Shown piece after piece: positions 41,778 through 50,014 of a stretch of 64,000 nt of DNA. How positions within the stretch are numbered: the stretch's first letter is position 1; each line of letters opens with the position of its first letter. The DNA lies in NCBI GenBank assembly GCA_943367595.1, contig CALRJS020000008.1, positions 1-64,000 of the forward strand, read 5' to 3'. The stretch is from MW101C3 sp943367595 (GTDB lineage: Bacteria; Cyanobacteriota; Cyanobacteriia; PCC-6307; Cyanobiaceae). Below the pieces are notes generated by a model that made no database searches, had not been told where the DNA came from, and saw only the letters and a program-made list of their open reading frames with translations. The translations under genes and the position numbers were made by a program.

Positions 41778-42047
41778 GTGTCACCGTCTGCCCCGTTCTG
41801 GAGCCACAAGCCCTGGTGGTGCCAGCCTTGGTCGATTGTGGGCACCGGCCTGGCCGTGAGCGCGGCCAGTTGGGTGCTGCTGCAGCGGTGGTGGATCACC
41901 GCGCCGGTGGTGGCTGCCGTACTGGTGTGGTGGTGGTTGTTCCTCGTGCTGGTGCCCACCGCCAGCGCCGCTGAGGAGCAGCAGGTTCAGGCCGCGGGCG
42001 GTGGTGCTGATCCGGGCGCCGAAGACCCTTCCGGCCTCGACCCGTGA
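41778..42047 (+). CDS. Small conserved cyanobacterial membrane protein (KPWWCQPWSI type)
   Basis: The 89-residue product contains HKPWWCQPWSIVGTG followed by two hydrophobic segments, LLQRWWITAPVVAAVLVWWWLFLVLVP. I recall the KPWWCQPWS block from short cyanobacterial membrane proteins of unknown function. The start is GTG at 41778. The Ala/Gly/Pro-rich C-terminal tail appears variable. Nothing in the neighbourhood indicates a role. Confidence 0.72.
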   Translation: MSPSAPFWSHKPWWCQPWSIVGTGLAVSAASWVLLQRWWITAPVVAAVLVWWWLFLVLVPTASAAEEQQVQAAGGGADPGAEDPSGLDP

Positions 42048-42200
42048 CTGGACGTGACCGACAGATGAACACCTGTGGAAATGGCAACCGATCTGACAGC
42101 GGGGGAGTGCCCAGACCCTTGAATGGGGGAACACTCATGGCGCTACCGCAGGGACCCTGCCGATGGCGATCCACATGAATCCCGATCAGAGAACGACACC

Positions 42201-42419
42201 ATGAGCTACGAACCGGGTACGAACGAGTGCCGGTTGCTGATCGACAGCAAAGCCCAGATTGAGCTGGCTCTGGCCAACCTCGCCAAACTGGAGAACACCG
42301 ATCACATCCGCCTGCAGCTGCTGGCGGTGTACAACCAGCTCGAAGGCCTGCACGACCTCAGGCGGGCCAAGCGCCCCGGGCCGATTCCTGCTGGTGTTCT
42401 CCCGGATGAAACCGATTGA
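42201..42419 (+). CDS. Small hypothetical protein, 72 residues
   Basis: From ATG 42201 the product begins MSYEPGTNECRLLIDSKAQIELALANL and forms two likely amphipathic helices (AQIELALANLAKLENTD and HIRLQLLAVYNQLEGL), typical of a small helical-hairpin protein. I know no function. An upstream in-frame GTG/ATG at 42123 is less likely. The last 62 bp overlap the convergent gene at 42358-42783. Confidence 0.6.
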   Translation: MSYEPGTNECRLLIDSKAQIELALANLAKLENTDHIRLQLLAVYNQLEGLHDLRRAKRPGPIPAGVLPDETD

Positions 42420-42783
42420 CGAAGTCCTCCAGGGGCATCGGGCCGCACTGCCCGCTCCAGGTGGGTTCGTCTTCGGACCGCGACCACATCGAGATCCGCA
42501 GGGGCCAGCGGCCTGACGCCCTGAACACGATCCGATAGCGGTAGAGGCAGCCCAGACAGTGATCAGGGGAGGGGACGGGTTCTCCTTCCCCATAGCGACG
42601 CAGAAAGCCCGTCAGCAGACCGCCACCTCCGCCTTCTGCTCCTGGGCGTTCGGCCTCGCCATCGAGGCTTGCTGTTTCCAACCGCAGGGCCGCGGCGGCC
42701 GGGTAGCCCGCATGGGGCAGATGCAGATGAAGGGCTCCCCAACCAGGGAATCCCAGGAAGGAGAAAACGGCTCGGGTGGCCAT
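42358..42783 (-). CDS. Conserved picocyanobacterial protein of unknown function, 141 residues
   Basis: The protein starts MATRAVFSFLGFPGWGALHLHLPHAGYPAAAALRL and later contains LTGFLRRYGEGEPVPSPDHCLGCLYRYRIVF. This resembles a group of small cyanobacterial proteins that I know only as hypothetical. The frame is open far upstream to 43449, but that part is antisense to the next gene. It starts only 6 bp from the divergent start at 42790. The 3' end overlaps the gene at 42201-42419. Confidence 0.65.
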   Translation of the reverse strand: MATRAVFSFLGFPGWGALHLHLPHAGYPAAAALRLETASLDGEAERPGAEGGGGGLLTGFLRRYGEGEPVPSPDHCLGCLYRYRIVFRASGRWPLRISMWSRSEDEPTWSGQCGPMPLEDFVNRFHPGEHQQESARGAWPA

Positions 42784-42789
42784 CACGGC

Positions 42790-43476
42790 ATGCGTAGAAG
42801 ATCCACCCCTCCATTGCCCGCCCTGTCCCAGCGGATCGAGCCCCGCTGCCCCTGGCGCACGGCCGTCCTGCTGCCAGGGGCGCTGGCGGGCCTGCTCGGA
42901 GCCGCCCTGCTCACCGGCTCCGCTCCCGCTGGACCCTCGCCACCGGCGCTGGCAGGCCTGCTGCAGGTGGGTTGGCCGGTTCTGGCCGCCGACAGCCACC
43001 TGCGCAGACTTGGCTGGAGCCCCGCCCCCGTGCGCCAGCCGGAGGCGCTTGATCGCCAGCTTGCCGGCAACAGCCTGGCCAGCCTGAGTGATTGCTCCGG
43101 CACTGGCCTGGGCTTCTGCCGCTACGACTACCGCCGCGCTGCCGTGAACCTCAGCGTGATCACGCTGCCCGAGCAGGCCATGCCCGAGCAGGCGATCTTG
43201 CAGCGTGTGATCGCGGAGCAGCCGCTGCCCGAGCAACCATTGGGCAAGCCTGTGGGGAGCGAGCGAACGGGGCCAATGACGCCCGGGCCAGTGACGCCAG
43301 CGCAGAGGCAGAGCAATGCGAACCCGGTGAAAGCGAACCAGCTGGAGCCGAACCCTGCGGGTGCAACAGGTGGTGCTCGCGTGGTGCGCTGGCTCGATGC
43401 CGATTCCGGGCATACCTGGGGGCTGTGCGCCGGCAGTGCGCTGCCCCACCAGCTGGTGCCCTGCCCCGAGCCCTGA
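42790..43476 (+). CDS. Secreted or periplasmic hypothetical protein with PEQ-rich linker
   Basis: The 228-residue product has a hydrophobic N-terminal segment (about 24-45, AVLLPGALAGLLGAALLTGSA), consistent with a signal peptide, then a small domain with paired cysteines (DCSGTGLGFCRYDYRR). Residues about 126-154 repeat the unit (A/L)PEQ(A/P)(M/L). Another block, VVRWLDADSGHTWGLCAGSALPHQLVPCPEP, closes the protein with two more cysteines. The four cysteines could form disulfides in the periplasm. No family is recognised. Confidence 0.62.
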   Translation: MRRRSTPPLPALSQRIEPRCPWRTAVLLPGALAGLLGAALLTGSAPAGPSPPALAGLLQVGWPVLAADSHLRRLGWSPAPVRQPEALDRQLAGNSLASLSDCSGTGLGFCRYDYRRAAVNLSVITLPEQAMPEQAILQRVIAEQPLPEQPLGKPVGSERTGPMTPGPVTPAQRQSNANPVKANQLEPNPAGATGGARVVRWLDADSGHTWGLCAGSALPHQLVPCPEP

Positions 43477-43518
43477 GTTCGCCGCCGCCGCCTGGGCCCT
43501 GGCTTCACAGCGCCTGCG

Positions 43519-43656
43519 ATGATCGCCTCAGTGGGGACGGCGGAGATGATTCCGGAAGACAAGCGCCGGCCGGCCTGGCTCAACTGGCTCTTCCTGCTGG
43601 CGTTTCTCTGGTCGTCGTGGCAGCTGGCCGGGCTCTGGCTGGCCCGGCTGAACTGA
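43519..43656 (+). CDS. Very small single-helix membrane protein, 45 residues
   Basis: An ATG at 43519 opens a 45-codon frame. After a short polar start (EDKRRPAWLN) it encodes a transmembrane helix rich in Leu and Trp (WLFLLAFLWSSWQLAGLWLARLN) and stops at 43654-43656. The Trp-rich helix looks like small thylakoid or photosystem-associated proteins, but no family is recognised. A second ATG at 43546 could be the start. Confidence 0.45.
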   Translation: MIASVGTAEMIPEDKRRPAWLNWLFLLAFLWSSWQLAGLWLARLN

Positions 43657-43736
43657 GGCGGCGTTTGGCCAGAGGGTTCAGCTCTGGCCAGGCCAGACGC
43701 TCTCCTCGACGCTCACGCCGATGCTCAGGTGGATGC

Positions 43737-44156
43737 TCAGGTGGACTCGTCGGCAGGATCCGCCCCATCGCCCAGCGCCTGCCGCAGCCGACCCAGCAAC
43801 ACCTCGGTGGCCTGCTCCTGGCTGAGCCCACGGCCGCAGGCGGCATCCCGCCAGGCCCGGCTGGCCTGGATCAGTTCCTCCAGCGGACCTGCTCCGGCCC
43901 GCAGCGCTTCGAAGGCACCCAGAAGCCGTGCGCGCTCCGCCGCATCGGGGTCGCCGCAGACGATGTACTGCATGCCATCGCTGCCGGTGTACAGCAGCGT
44001 TCCATCCGGCCCCAGCAACGGCGCGGTGGCTGGAATCGCCGGAGCGCGATCGGCCCCGTCCTGCTCCAGCAGATCGTCATCGGGTGCATCGCCATGGGGG
44101 TCATCGCCATCGGGGGCTTCGCCATCGGGGCGATCGGACGACCGGGGTGGGGACAT
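43737..44156 (-). CDS. Hypothetical protein with Asp/Gly-rich N-terminus, 139 residues
   Basis: The N-terminal 35 residues are a low-complexity Asp/Gly/Pro region made by a repeated GCCATCGGGG-like word. The remaining part, LLGPDGTLLYTGSDGMQYIVCGDPDAAERARLLGAFEAL followed by helical segments, looks like a small conserved domain of unknown function. It lies downstream of the sensor kinase gene on the same strand with an 82-bp gap. Confidence 0.6.
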   Translation of the reverse strand: MSPPRSSDRPDGEAPDGDDPHGDAPDDDLLEQDGADRAPAIPATAPLLGPDGTLLYTGSDGMQYIVCGDPDAAERARLLGAFEALRAGAGPLEELIQASRAWRDAACGRGLSQEQATEVLLGRLRQALGDGADPADEST

Positions 44157-44238
44157 GGGGGCGGCGGCAGGGGGACAGCGAAGCGGAGGCAGGCAGGCGA
44201 TGGTTCGCCCATCATCACCGCCCCGTCACGGCCAGGAA

Positions 44239-45570
44239 TCAGCTCGCCTGGCGCGGGTTCAGCGACTGCCCGGTGAAGCGCACACAGAAACCGGTGGGTT
44301 CGCCGGTGAGCAGCGACACGTCACCGCCGTGGGCGCGGGCGACCCGTTGGGCGATCGCCAGGCCCAGGCCGCAGTGCCCGTGGCCGCCGCGGGCCTGATC
44401 GAGCCGCTGGAAAGGCAAAAGGGCCTGGGAGCGCTGGCTTTCGGCGATGCCCTTGCCCTGATCCCAGACCTCCAGCTCGAAACCCTGCCGGGGCAAAGGG
44501 CGCAGGCGGAGGCGCACCGGCGGCTCGCCGTAGCTCAGCGCATTGTCGATCAGGTTGGCGACGGCCCGGCCCAGGGCGATCGGTTGCACCCAGGCCTGCA
44601 CGGGGGTCAGGTCGAGCTCGAGCGGGCGACCGTCGTAGCGCGCCGCCAGTTCCGCCAGCAGCTCTTCGAGCGGCACATCCACGGCCAGTTCGCTGCCACC
44701 GCCGCCGGCGAACAGCAGGAACTGGCCTGTGATCCGCTCGAGGTCGTCGAGATCCGCCTCCGCTTTGGCCCGCTCGCTGCTGACCAGATCCGGTCCCTTG
44801 CCGAGCGACAAGCGCAGCCGCAAGCGAGTGAGCGGGCTCTTGAGGTCGTGGGCGATGCCGGCCAGCATCGTGGCCCGGTCGCGTTCGCTGTTGTCCAGTC
44901 GTTCGAGCATGGCGTTGAAGTGCCCCGCCAGCCGGCGCACTTCCGGCGCGCCCCGCTGGGGAAGGCGATCCGGCTGCGTCTCCAGACCGACGCGCCCCAG
45001 CGCCCGCTCCAGTTGCCGCAGCGGCCGCTGAACTTCCAGCAGCAGAAACAGGGCGCCCGCCATGATGCTGCCGCTCACCAGCGACAGCGTGACCAGCTGC
45101 GGATCGGGCGGCCAACCGAGCTGGGGCCGGATGGCGGCATAGAGCCACACCGGCTCCAGCGGCGAGGCCAGCTCGATCCACACGCCGCGGTTCTCGCCCT
45201 CTGTGGGGACCACCACCGGACAGCGCGGCAGACGGCGGCACAGTTCAAGCTGCAGCTGGGCGGCCTGGCGATCGAGCAGGGCATCGCTGGCCTGGCCCTG
45301 CCACCAGGGCCGACGCCGGGGCCGGGGTGGTTGCCCCACCCCGAGCTGCAGGCCGCTGAGCTGGGACACCGTGGAGGGTGGAAAGCGCTCCAGGGCCAGT
45401 TCCGAAAGGCGCAGATTCAGGGCCACCTGCGGGCCCATCTGGTCGATCTGGGAGCGGCCGAGGGTGGAGCCCAGCAACATCTGCAGCAGCAGCAGACTGA
45501 GCCCCCAGCCGCCGAGAAAGAAGCCCCCCAGGCGCCAGAGCAGCGCCGCTGAACGCAGGGAGGCCGCCAT
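44239..45570 (-). CDS. Sensor histidine kinase, EnvZ-like
   Basis: The 443-residue inner-membrane kinase has an N-terminal helix (residues 10-33), a periplasmic domain of about 130 residues, a second helix (LVTLSLVSGSIMAGALFLLL), a HAMP segment, the H-box GIAHDLKSPLTRLRLRL with the phospho-accepting His, the N-box NLIDNALSYG, and the G-boxes VWDQGKGI and GHCGLGLAIAQ. The response regulator gene ends 3 bp upstream, so the pair is one operon. The signal is unknown; the HDLKSPLTRLR block is of the EnvZ/OmpR class. Confidence 0.92.
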   Translation of the reverse strand: MAASLRSAALLWRLGGFFLGGWGLSLLLLQMLLGSTLGRSQIDQMGPQVALNLRLSELALERFPPSTVSQLSGLQLGVGQPPRPRRRPWWQGQASDALLDRQAAQLQLELCRRLPRCPVVVPTEGENRGVWIELASPLEPVWLYAAIRPQLGWPPDPQLVTLSLVSGSIMAGALFLLLEVQRPLRQLERALGRVGLETQPDRLPQRGAPEVRRLAGHFNAMLERLDNSERDRATMLAGIAHDLKSPLTRLRLRLSLGKGPDLVSSERAKAEADLDDLERITGQFLLFAGGGGSELAVDVPLEELLAELAARYDGRPLELDLTPVQAWVQPIALGRAVANLIDNALSYGEPPVRLRLRPLPRQGFELEVWDQGKGIAESQRSQALLPFQRLDQARGGHGHCGLGLAIAQRVARAHGGDVSLLTGEPTGFCVRFTGQSLNPRQAS

Positions 45571-45573
45571 GAC

Positions 45574-46299
45574 TCAGCGGCCCCGCGGGGCCCCATCCGG
45601 CACAAAGACGTAGCCGTAGCCCCACACCGTCTGCAGGTAGCGGGGGCGGCTGGCATCGGGTTCGATCAGGCGGCGCACCCGCGACACCTGCACGTCCATG
45701 CTGCGGCTGTCGGTGTCGCTGTCCGGACCGCGGGCCAGTTCGATCAGCCGTTCACGCGACAGAGGGCGGTGGGGATGTTGCACGAAAGCGGCCAGCAGGC
45801 TGAATTCCCCGCTGGTGATCGTGACGCTCTTGCCTTCCCGTTCAAGCGTTCGCGCCGAGAGATCCAGCACGTTGTCGCCGAATTCCACCAGCTCACCGCC
45901 AGCCACCGGGGTGCCGGCCGGCAGGTTGCCGCGGCGCCGCAGCACCGCCTCGATCCGGGCGGTGAGCTCCCGCGGCAGGAATGGCTTGGCCAGGTAGTCG
46001 TCGGCTCCCTGTTCCAGGCCGATGATCCGGTCCACGGCCTCGCCCTTGGCGGTCAGCATCACCACCGGAAGGTCGTCCTGGTTGTCGCGCAGGCGCCGCA
46101 GCAGGGTGAGGCCGTCCTCGCCCGGCAGCATCAGATCAAGCACCACCAGGTCGGGGCGCTGGAACTCAAGGCGCGCGATCAGCTGGCGGCCATCGTTGAG
46201 GCAGCGCACCTCATAACCCTGATCGGTCAGATAGCTGCTGAGCAGCTGGCGAAGTTCGGGGTCGTCATCCACCACCCAGATGGTGTGGGCTCGGCTCAT
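45574..46299 (-). CDS. OmpR/PhoB-family response regulator
   Basis: The receiver domain has the acidic pair in VVDDDPEL, the phospho-acceptor Asp in LVVLDLMLPGEDG and Lys in LAKPFLPRE. The winged-helix DNA-binding domain ends with DVQVSRVRRLIEPDASRPRYLQTVWGYGYVF. The 241-residue start at 46299 (MSRAHTIWVVDDDPE) is preferred; the frame runs on to 46506 without family-like sequence. It precedes the EnvZ-like kinase by 3 bp. Targets are unknown. Confidence 0.94.
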   Translation of the reverse strand: MSRAHTIWVVDDDPELRQLLSSYLTDQGYEVRCLNDGRQLIARLEFQRPDLVVLDLMLPGEDGLTLLRRLRDNQDDLPVVMLTAKGEAVDRIIGLEQGADDYLAKPFLPRELTARIEAVLRRRGNLPAGTPVAGGELVEFGDNVLDLSARTLEREGKSVTITSGEFSLLAAFVQHPHRPLSRERLIELARGPDSDTDSRSMDVQVSRVRRLIEPDASRPRYLQTVWGYGYVFVPDGAPRGR

Positions 46300-46484
46300 G
46301 GCTGGGAGAAGTCCCGTTCTGCACCGACTGTATGGAGCCGCGGCCGTGCTGAGGGTGATCGTGCCGGCGCCGGGCATGTTCAAAGATGACCCACGCCCGC
46401 GCTGGTTGGATCCGGTCACGGTTCGGTGAGAAACGACCTCGGCTCGGTCACCCCAAGGCGGCACCTTCTCCATAAGGTGCTCGC

Positions 46485-46991
46485 ATGCAACGGCCAGGCC
46501 CCACAACTGACCCCTCCCCTGCCGTTCCCGACCGCCGCCGACGGTGGCTGCTGGCGGCGGTCGGCGTGGGCGTGTTGCTGCTTCCAGCCGATGCCGTGCG
46601 CGGCCAGGAGGCGTTGCAGTTGCTGCGCTACCAGCAGAAGCTGGAAGCCTGGTTCGAGCGGCTTGACCGCGACGACGATGGCCGGCTGACGCCGGCGGAA
46701 GGGCGGGGGCACCCGTTTCTGGAAATCAATTTCGACCGGCTGGACCGGGGGCGGCGGGGCTACCTGCTGCCGTCCGATCTGGCGCCGAACCAGCGCCACT
46801 TTCTCGGGAACCGGGTGCAGGACACCTTTCGACGCGCCGACAGCAACCGCAACGGCCTGCTGAGCCCTGCCGAGGCGGAGGCATTCCCCTGGCTGTGGCG
46901 GCACTTCACCGCAGCGGATCGCAACCGCGATGGCAGCGTGTCGCTGGAAGAGCTGTGGTGGTTGCGCCGATCGCTATCGCCCGGGCATTGA
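46485..46991 (+). CDS. EF-hand calcium-binding protein with signal peptide
   Basis: An Arg-rich start (PDRRRRWLLAAVGVGVLLLPADAVRG) looks like a signal peptide ending near residue 40. Three EF-hand loops follow with canonical acidic positions: DRDDDGRLTPAE, DSNRNGLLSPAE and DRNRDGSVSLEE. A fourth, degenerate loop (DRLDRGRRGYLLPSD) lies between the first two good ones. The protein is probably periplasmic and binds calcium. It is divergent from the response regulator gene. Confidence 0.85.
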   Translation: MQRPGPTTDPSPAVPDRRRRWLLAAVGVGVLLLPADAVRGQEALQLLRYQQKLEAWFERLDRDDDGRLTPAEGRGHPFLEINFDRLDRGRRGYLLPSDLAPNQRHFLGNRVQDTFRRADSNRNGLLSPAEAEAFPWLWRHFTAADRNRDGSVSLEELWWLRRSLSPGH

Positions 46992-47021
46992 TGGCCGCTG
47001 GGCTTGGACGGGGTGCCAGGG

Positions 47022-47468
47022 TCACTGGGGCGGGCGTGTGGGCGGGCGGATGGTGGTGAGCCTGGCCATGGCCCGGCCCATGAGCGGCGAAAGTCGCAGG
47101 CTGTTGCCCACCCCCGGAACCAGCAGGCGCACCAGCCGGAACAGCCCGTTGCCCACCAGCCACAGTGCGCCGACGGCCAGCGCCACCACCACCAGCAAGC
47201 CCAGCAGCTGGGCCAGTCCGGCGAGCAGCTGCAGCAGGCCCAGGCCGATCTGGCCGAGGCCGGCAAGCACCGCACTGATCACCTTGCTCACCAGCAGCAG
47301 CGAATCCAGCCGCGCGGGCAGCTGCAGCAGCGCCACGAGCAACCCCAGCCCGATCGCCGCGTTGAGCAGAGCGAGCAGACACTCGCGCCAGGGAGACCGG
47401 GTGCGTCGCTTGCGAAACACCTTGCGAACCGTCTTGGGGGTGAACCCGGCGTCGGGTTTGCGGTTCAT
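47022..47468 (-). CDS. Membrane protein of unknown function, 148 residues
   Basis: A basic N-terminus (KPDAGFTPKTVRKVFRKRRTRSPWRE) is followed by three hydrophobic helices: CLLALLNAAIGLGLLVALLQL, VISAVLAGLGQIGLGLLQLLAGLAQLLGLLVVVALAVGAL and VGNGLFRLVRLL. A start at ATG 47468 is chosen because it lies 10 bp after the stop of the upstream 81-residue gene. No family is recognised. Confidence 0.65.
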   Translation of the reverse strand: MNRKPDAGFTPKTVRKVFRKRRTRSPWRECLLALLNAAIGLGLLVALLQLPARLDSLLLVSKVISAVLAGLGQIGLGLLQLLAGLAQLLGLLVVVALAVGALWLVGNGLFRLVRLLVPGVGNSLRLSPLMGRAMARLTTIRPPTRPPQ

Positions 47469-47478
47469 CGCCACAGGC

Positions 47479-47724
47479 TCAGGTGTCGAAGGAGTAACCG
47501 GCGCCTCGCATCCAGCGCTCGAACTCAATCAACACCAACTCGTTCGGACAATCCACCAGGCTGAGCCCTTCCACGGTGCAGTCGCCCTGGCCGCCGTGGT
47601 GCAGCGACAGGTGGAAATCCTTGCCGCTGAGGCCGCACACTTCCGGATCGCTACGCACCACCACATCCAGGGAGGCTCCCAGGCGAATCACGCGGCGCCG
47701 CAATTCCGACCAGCTCTTTGTCAT
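47479..47724 (-). CDS. Conserved small cyanobacterial protein, 81 residues
   Basis: The protein MTKSWSELRRRVIRLGASLDVVVRSDPEVCG continues with KDFHLSLHHGGQGDCTVEGLSLVDCPNELVLIEFERWM and looks like a small alpha/beta protein. I recall homologues in picocyanobacteria, all of unknown function. It is the first gene of a likely two-gene unit with the membrane protein downstream. Confidence 0.68.
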   Translation of the reverse strand: MTKSWSELRRRVIRLGASLDVVVRSDPEVCGLSGKDFHLSLHHGGQGDCTVEGLSLVDCPNELVLIEFERWMRGAGYSFDT

Positions 47725-47897
47725 CGGGCAGTGTTCAAGGCTCGGTTCTTTGCTTCAACGGATGGGATCCTGCCGGCGGAGTGGGCCAGTTCCGGCCATG
47801 GGCCCAAGCCGTCTGCCCATGTGCCGTTGATCAGACTTTGAAAGAGTAGTGGGTGTTCCGGTGCCCAGGTGTGGGGATCGCAACGCCAGGCGCCGGT

Positions 47898-48533
47898 TCA
47901 GGGGGCGGTTGGGGCCGCCGGGGTCGCCGGCGCACTGGTGGAGGCTGGTCGGGTCTCGCCCCCTGGGGCGACCGGCTTGGGCAACGGCACCAGCAGACTG
48001 AGCGAGGAGGTGACCACCAGGGCCGCCAACCCGGCCGCCGGGGAGAGCAACCGTCGCCGCAGCGGCACCCGCTCGAGAATTTCGCGGCGTTGCAGCGGCA
48101 GCTCGGTGGGAATCACGAAGCCGAGCTGCACCCGTGGATCGAGCCGCAGCTGGTCGAGGCAGCGCACCAGATCCGCCAGCTCGGCGTCGTCGAAGTCGAG
48201 TTCGAGGGGCGGCGTGTCCGGCTGGCTGCTGAAGAGCCGCAGGCGGTGCCGGCTCTGTTGTCCAGAGCCGAGGGGCTCGATCTGCACCGGTGAGCCTTCG
48301 TCACCGAAGCGGCGCGGCACCCCGCTCACGAGGTGGCGGGCGTAGGGCAGCACCACGCTGAGCAGGGCCTCGAGGTGGTTGCGTTTTCCCTCCAGGGACG
48401 GGCGCCCGATCAGGTCGAGTTCCCAGCCCGTCAGTATCCCGATCGTGTCGCCGGTCTGGGAGGCGGACAGATCGGGAAGGCCGTCAAGGCGCAGGCGGCA
48501 GCTGGCCTGCTCGTAGCGGTAGCTCTGTTTCAT
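47898..48533 (-). CDS. DUF4335 protein
   Basis: The 211-residue protein starts MKQSYRYEQASCRLRLDGLPDLSASQ and has the DUF4335 layout: an N-terminal beta-rich domain, a helical middle (LADLVRCLDQLRLDP) and a hydrophobic helix near the C-terminus (AAGLAALVVTSSLSLLVPLP), then a Pro/Ala/Thr tail. It is found almost only in cyanobacteria, generally beside DUF3038, as here, with an ATGA overlap. The function is unknown. Confidence 0.85.
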   Translation of the reverse strand: MKQSYRYEQASCRLRLDGLPDLSASQTGDTIGILTGWELDLIGRPSLEGKRNHLEALLSVVLPYARHLVSGVPRRFGDEGSPVQIEPLGSGQQSRHRLRLFSSQPDTPPLELDFDDAELADLVRCLDQLRLDPRVQLGFVIPTELPLQRREILERVPLRRRLLSPAAGLAALVVTSSLSLLVPLPKPVAPGGETRPASTSAPATPAAPTAP

Positions 48534-49075
48534 GCGGCGGCATCCATGAGGCTGGCCTTGAGACGGTCGAATCCCCCGACGCCGGCACCGAGGGCCAGAC
48601 TCTGCACAAGCTGAAGCCGGCGACGGGCACCCTCCTCAGGGTCGAGCAGCCTCTGCACCCCACCGCGGCGGGGGTTCAGCCGTTCCCGCACCAGCTCCTC
48701 CAGGCGCTGCCGGAACAATTCCCAGCGCTGGACGCTCACCACCTCCGGCTCCGACGATGACAGCAGCTGGCGGAGCATCGGATAGATGCGCTCGGCGAGG
48801 GAGCACAACACCGAGATCAGCGCGTCGGTTTCGGTTTCGCTCAATTCGCCCCGGCGGCAGGCCAGGCGCAGTGGGTTGTAGCAACGCCGCTTCCACAGCT
48901 CCACCCGGTTGGGGAAGAGGTCGCCGAAGCCCAGCTGGCGGGCCATGAACACCATCGCTTCGCCCCCGTTGAGATCGAGGGCTTCCACGCTCAGCAGCAT
49001 CAGATCCAGCCGTTCCAGGCCGCGCCGGTTGAGCCGGCTGGGGGATCGGGATTCGGTCAGGGTTGCATCGGCCAT
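48530..49075 (-). CDS. DUF3038 protein
   Basis: The 181-residue, mostly helical protein contains LNRRGLERLDLMLLSVEALDLNGGEAMV and FPNRVELWKRRCYNPLRLACRRGELS, typical of the cyanobacterial DUF3038 family. Its stop overlaps the DUF4335 start, so the two products are made together and may form a complex. The gene is divergent from apt by 48 bp. Confidence 0.86.
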   Translation of the reverse strand: MADATLTESRSPSRLNRRGLERLDLMLLSVEALDLNGGEAMVFMARQLGFGDLFPNRVELWKRRCYNPLRLACRRGELSETETDALISVLCSLAERIYPMLRQLLSSSEPEVVSVQRWELFRQRLEELVRERLNPRRGGVQRLLDPEEGARRRLQLVQSLALGAGVGGFDRLKASLMDAAA

Positions 49076-49123
49076 GGCTGCGATGATGCCAGCGCCTGAG
49101 CCGATCCGTCATCCGCCCCCGCC

Positions 49124-49681
49124 ATGGCCGCCCTCTCTCCTTCGCTCGAAAGGGCACAGCCGCCCGATCTGCGCCAGCTGGTGCGGGACATTCCCGACTT
49201 CCCCAAGCCCGGCATCCTGTTCCGGGATCTCACCCCGTTGATGCGTGATCCGCTTGGCTGGCAGGAGGTGATGCGCCAGCTCAGTGAGGTGTGCGAGCGG
49301 TTGCAGCCCGATCTGATCGTGGGGATCGAATCCCGCGGCTTCATCGTGGGCACCGCCCTCGCCACCGTGGTGGAGCTGGGCTTCGTGCCGGTGCGCAAAC
49401 CCGGCAAGCTGCCGGGCCAGGTGCGTGGCGTGGATTACGCGCTGGAGTACGGCACCGATCGCCTGGAGATCCAGCACGATGCCCTCGCCGATGGCGCCCG
49501 CGTGCTGATCGTCGACGACCTGCTCGCCACCGGTGGCACCGCGGCCGCCTGTGCTCAGTTGGTGGAGGAGGCCGGTGGGGCGCTCTGCGGCTTCGGGTTC
49601 GTGGCCGAGCTGGCTGGCCTGGAGGGCCGCCGGCGGCTGCCCGATGGGCATCCGGTGGAGTCGCTGATCATCTACAGCTGA
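49124..49681 (+). CDS. apt: Adenine phosphoribosyltransferase
   Basis: Apt salvages adenine to AMP with PRPP. The family N-terminus LRQLVRDIPDFPKPGILFRDLTPLMRD, the IESRGFIVG block and the PRPP-binding motif VLIVDDLLATGGTAAA are all present. The length (185) includes about 10 extra N-terminal residues before DLRQLVRDIP, so the start could be slightly later. Confidence 0.96.
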   Translation: MAALSPSLERAQPPDLRQLVRDIPDFPKPGILFRDLTPLMRDPLGWQEVMRQLSEVCERLQPDLIVGIESRGFIVGTALATVVELGFVPVRKPGKLPGQVRGVDYALEYGTDRLEIQHDALADGARVLIVDDLLATGGTAAACAQLVEEAGGALCGFGFVAELAGLEGRRRLPDGHPVESLIIYS

Positions 49682-50014
49682 ACCACGGCGGCAGGGCGCA
49701 GCACGGCGGCAAGTGGCGGCACGGCGTTTGGGCCCAGCGTGGCGGTAGTAGGGGCGGTAGTTCTGCGGTCCGCATCGGCAGCTCTGCCCCAGAAACCAGG
49801 ACCAGAAGCCTGAACCTGCAGCAGCAGCCTGGGCCAGCAGCCAGCAGCCAGCAGCCAGCAGCCGCCACCCGCCGCAGCCAGCAGCATGAACCAGCAGCAG
49901 CAGCCTGAATCAGCAGCCAGCAGCAGGAGCCTGAATCAGCAGCCTGAACCAGAAGCCAGCACCGGCAGCCGGCGCTGATTTCAAGCCTGCGTGCCAGCCG
50001 GGTGTGAACCGCCC
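49682..50014. repeat. CAG/CAGCC-rich low-complexity tract between apt and the DUF2949 gene
   Basis: From about 49810 to 49975 the sequence is built from CAGCAGCC and CAGCAGCAG words, with interspersed CCTGAACCAG and CCTGAATCAG copies. Upstream (49682-49790) GCGGCA and GTAGGGGCGGTAG words repeat. Reading frames across it give Gln/Ala/Cys/Trp-rich nonsense on both strands. No gene is supported. Confidence 0.8.

Noticed and set aside
42784..43449. Upstream continuation of the 42358-42783 gene to 43449
   Set aside because: It is the antisense of the secreted-protein gene at 42790 and lacks family-like residues; the family-like start MATRAVFSF is at 42783.
49810..49975. Gln-rich or Cys/Trp-rich short proteins in the CAG tract
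   Set aside because: All frames are repeat-driven and have no plausible start site; the tract is better called simple sequence.
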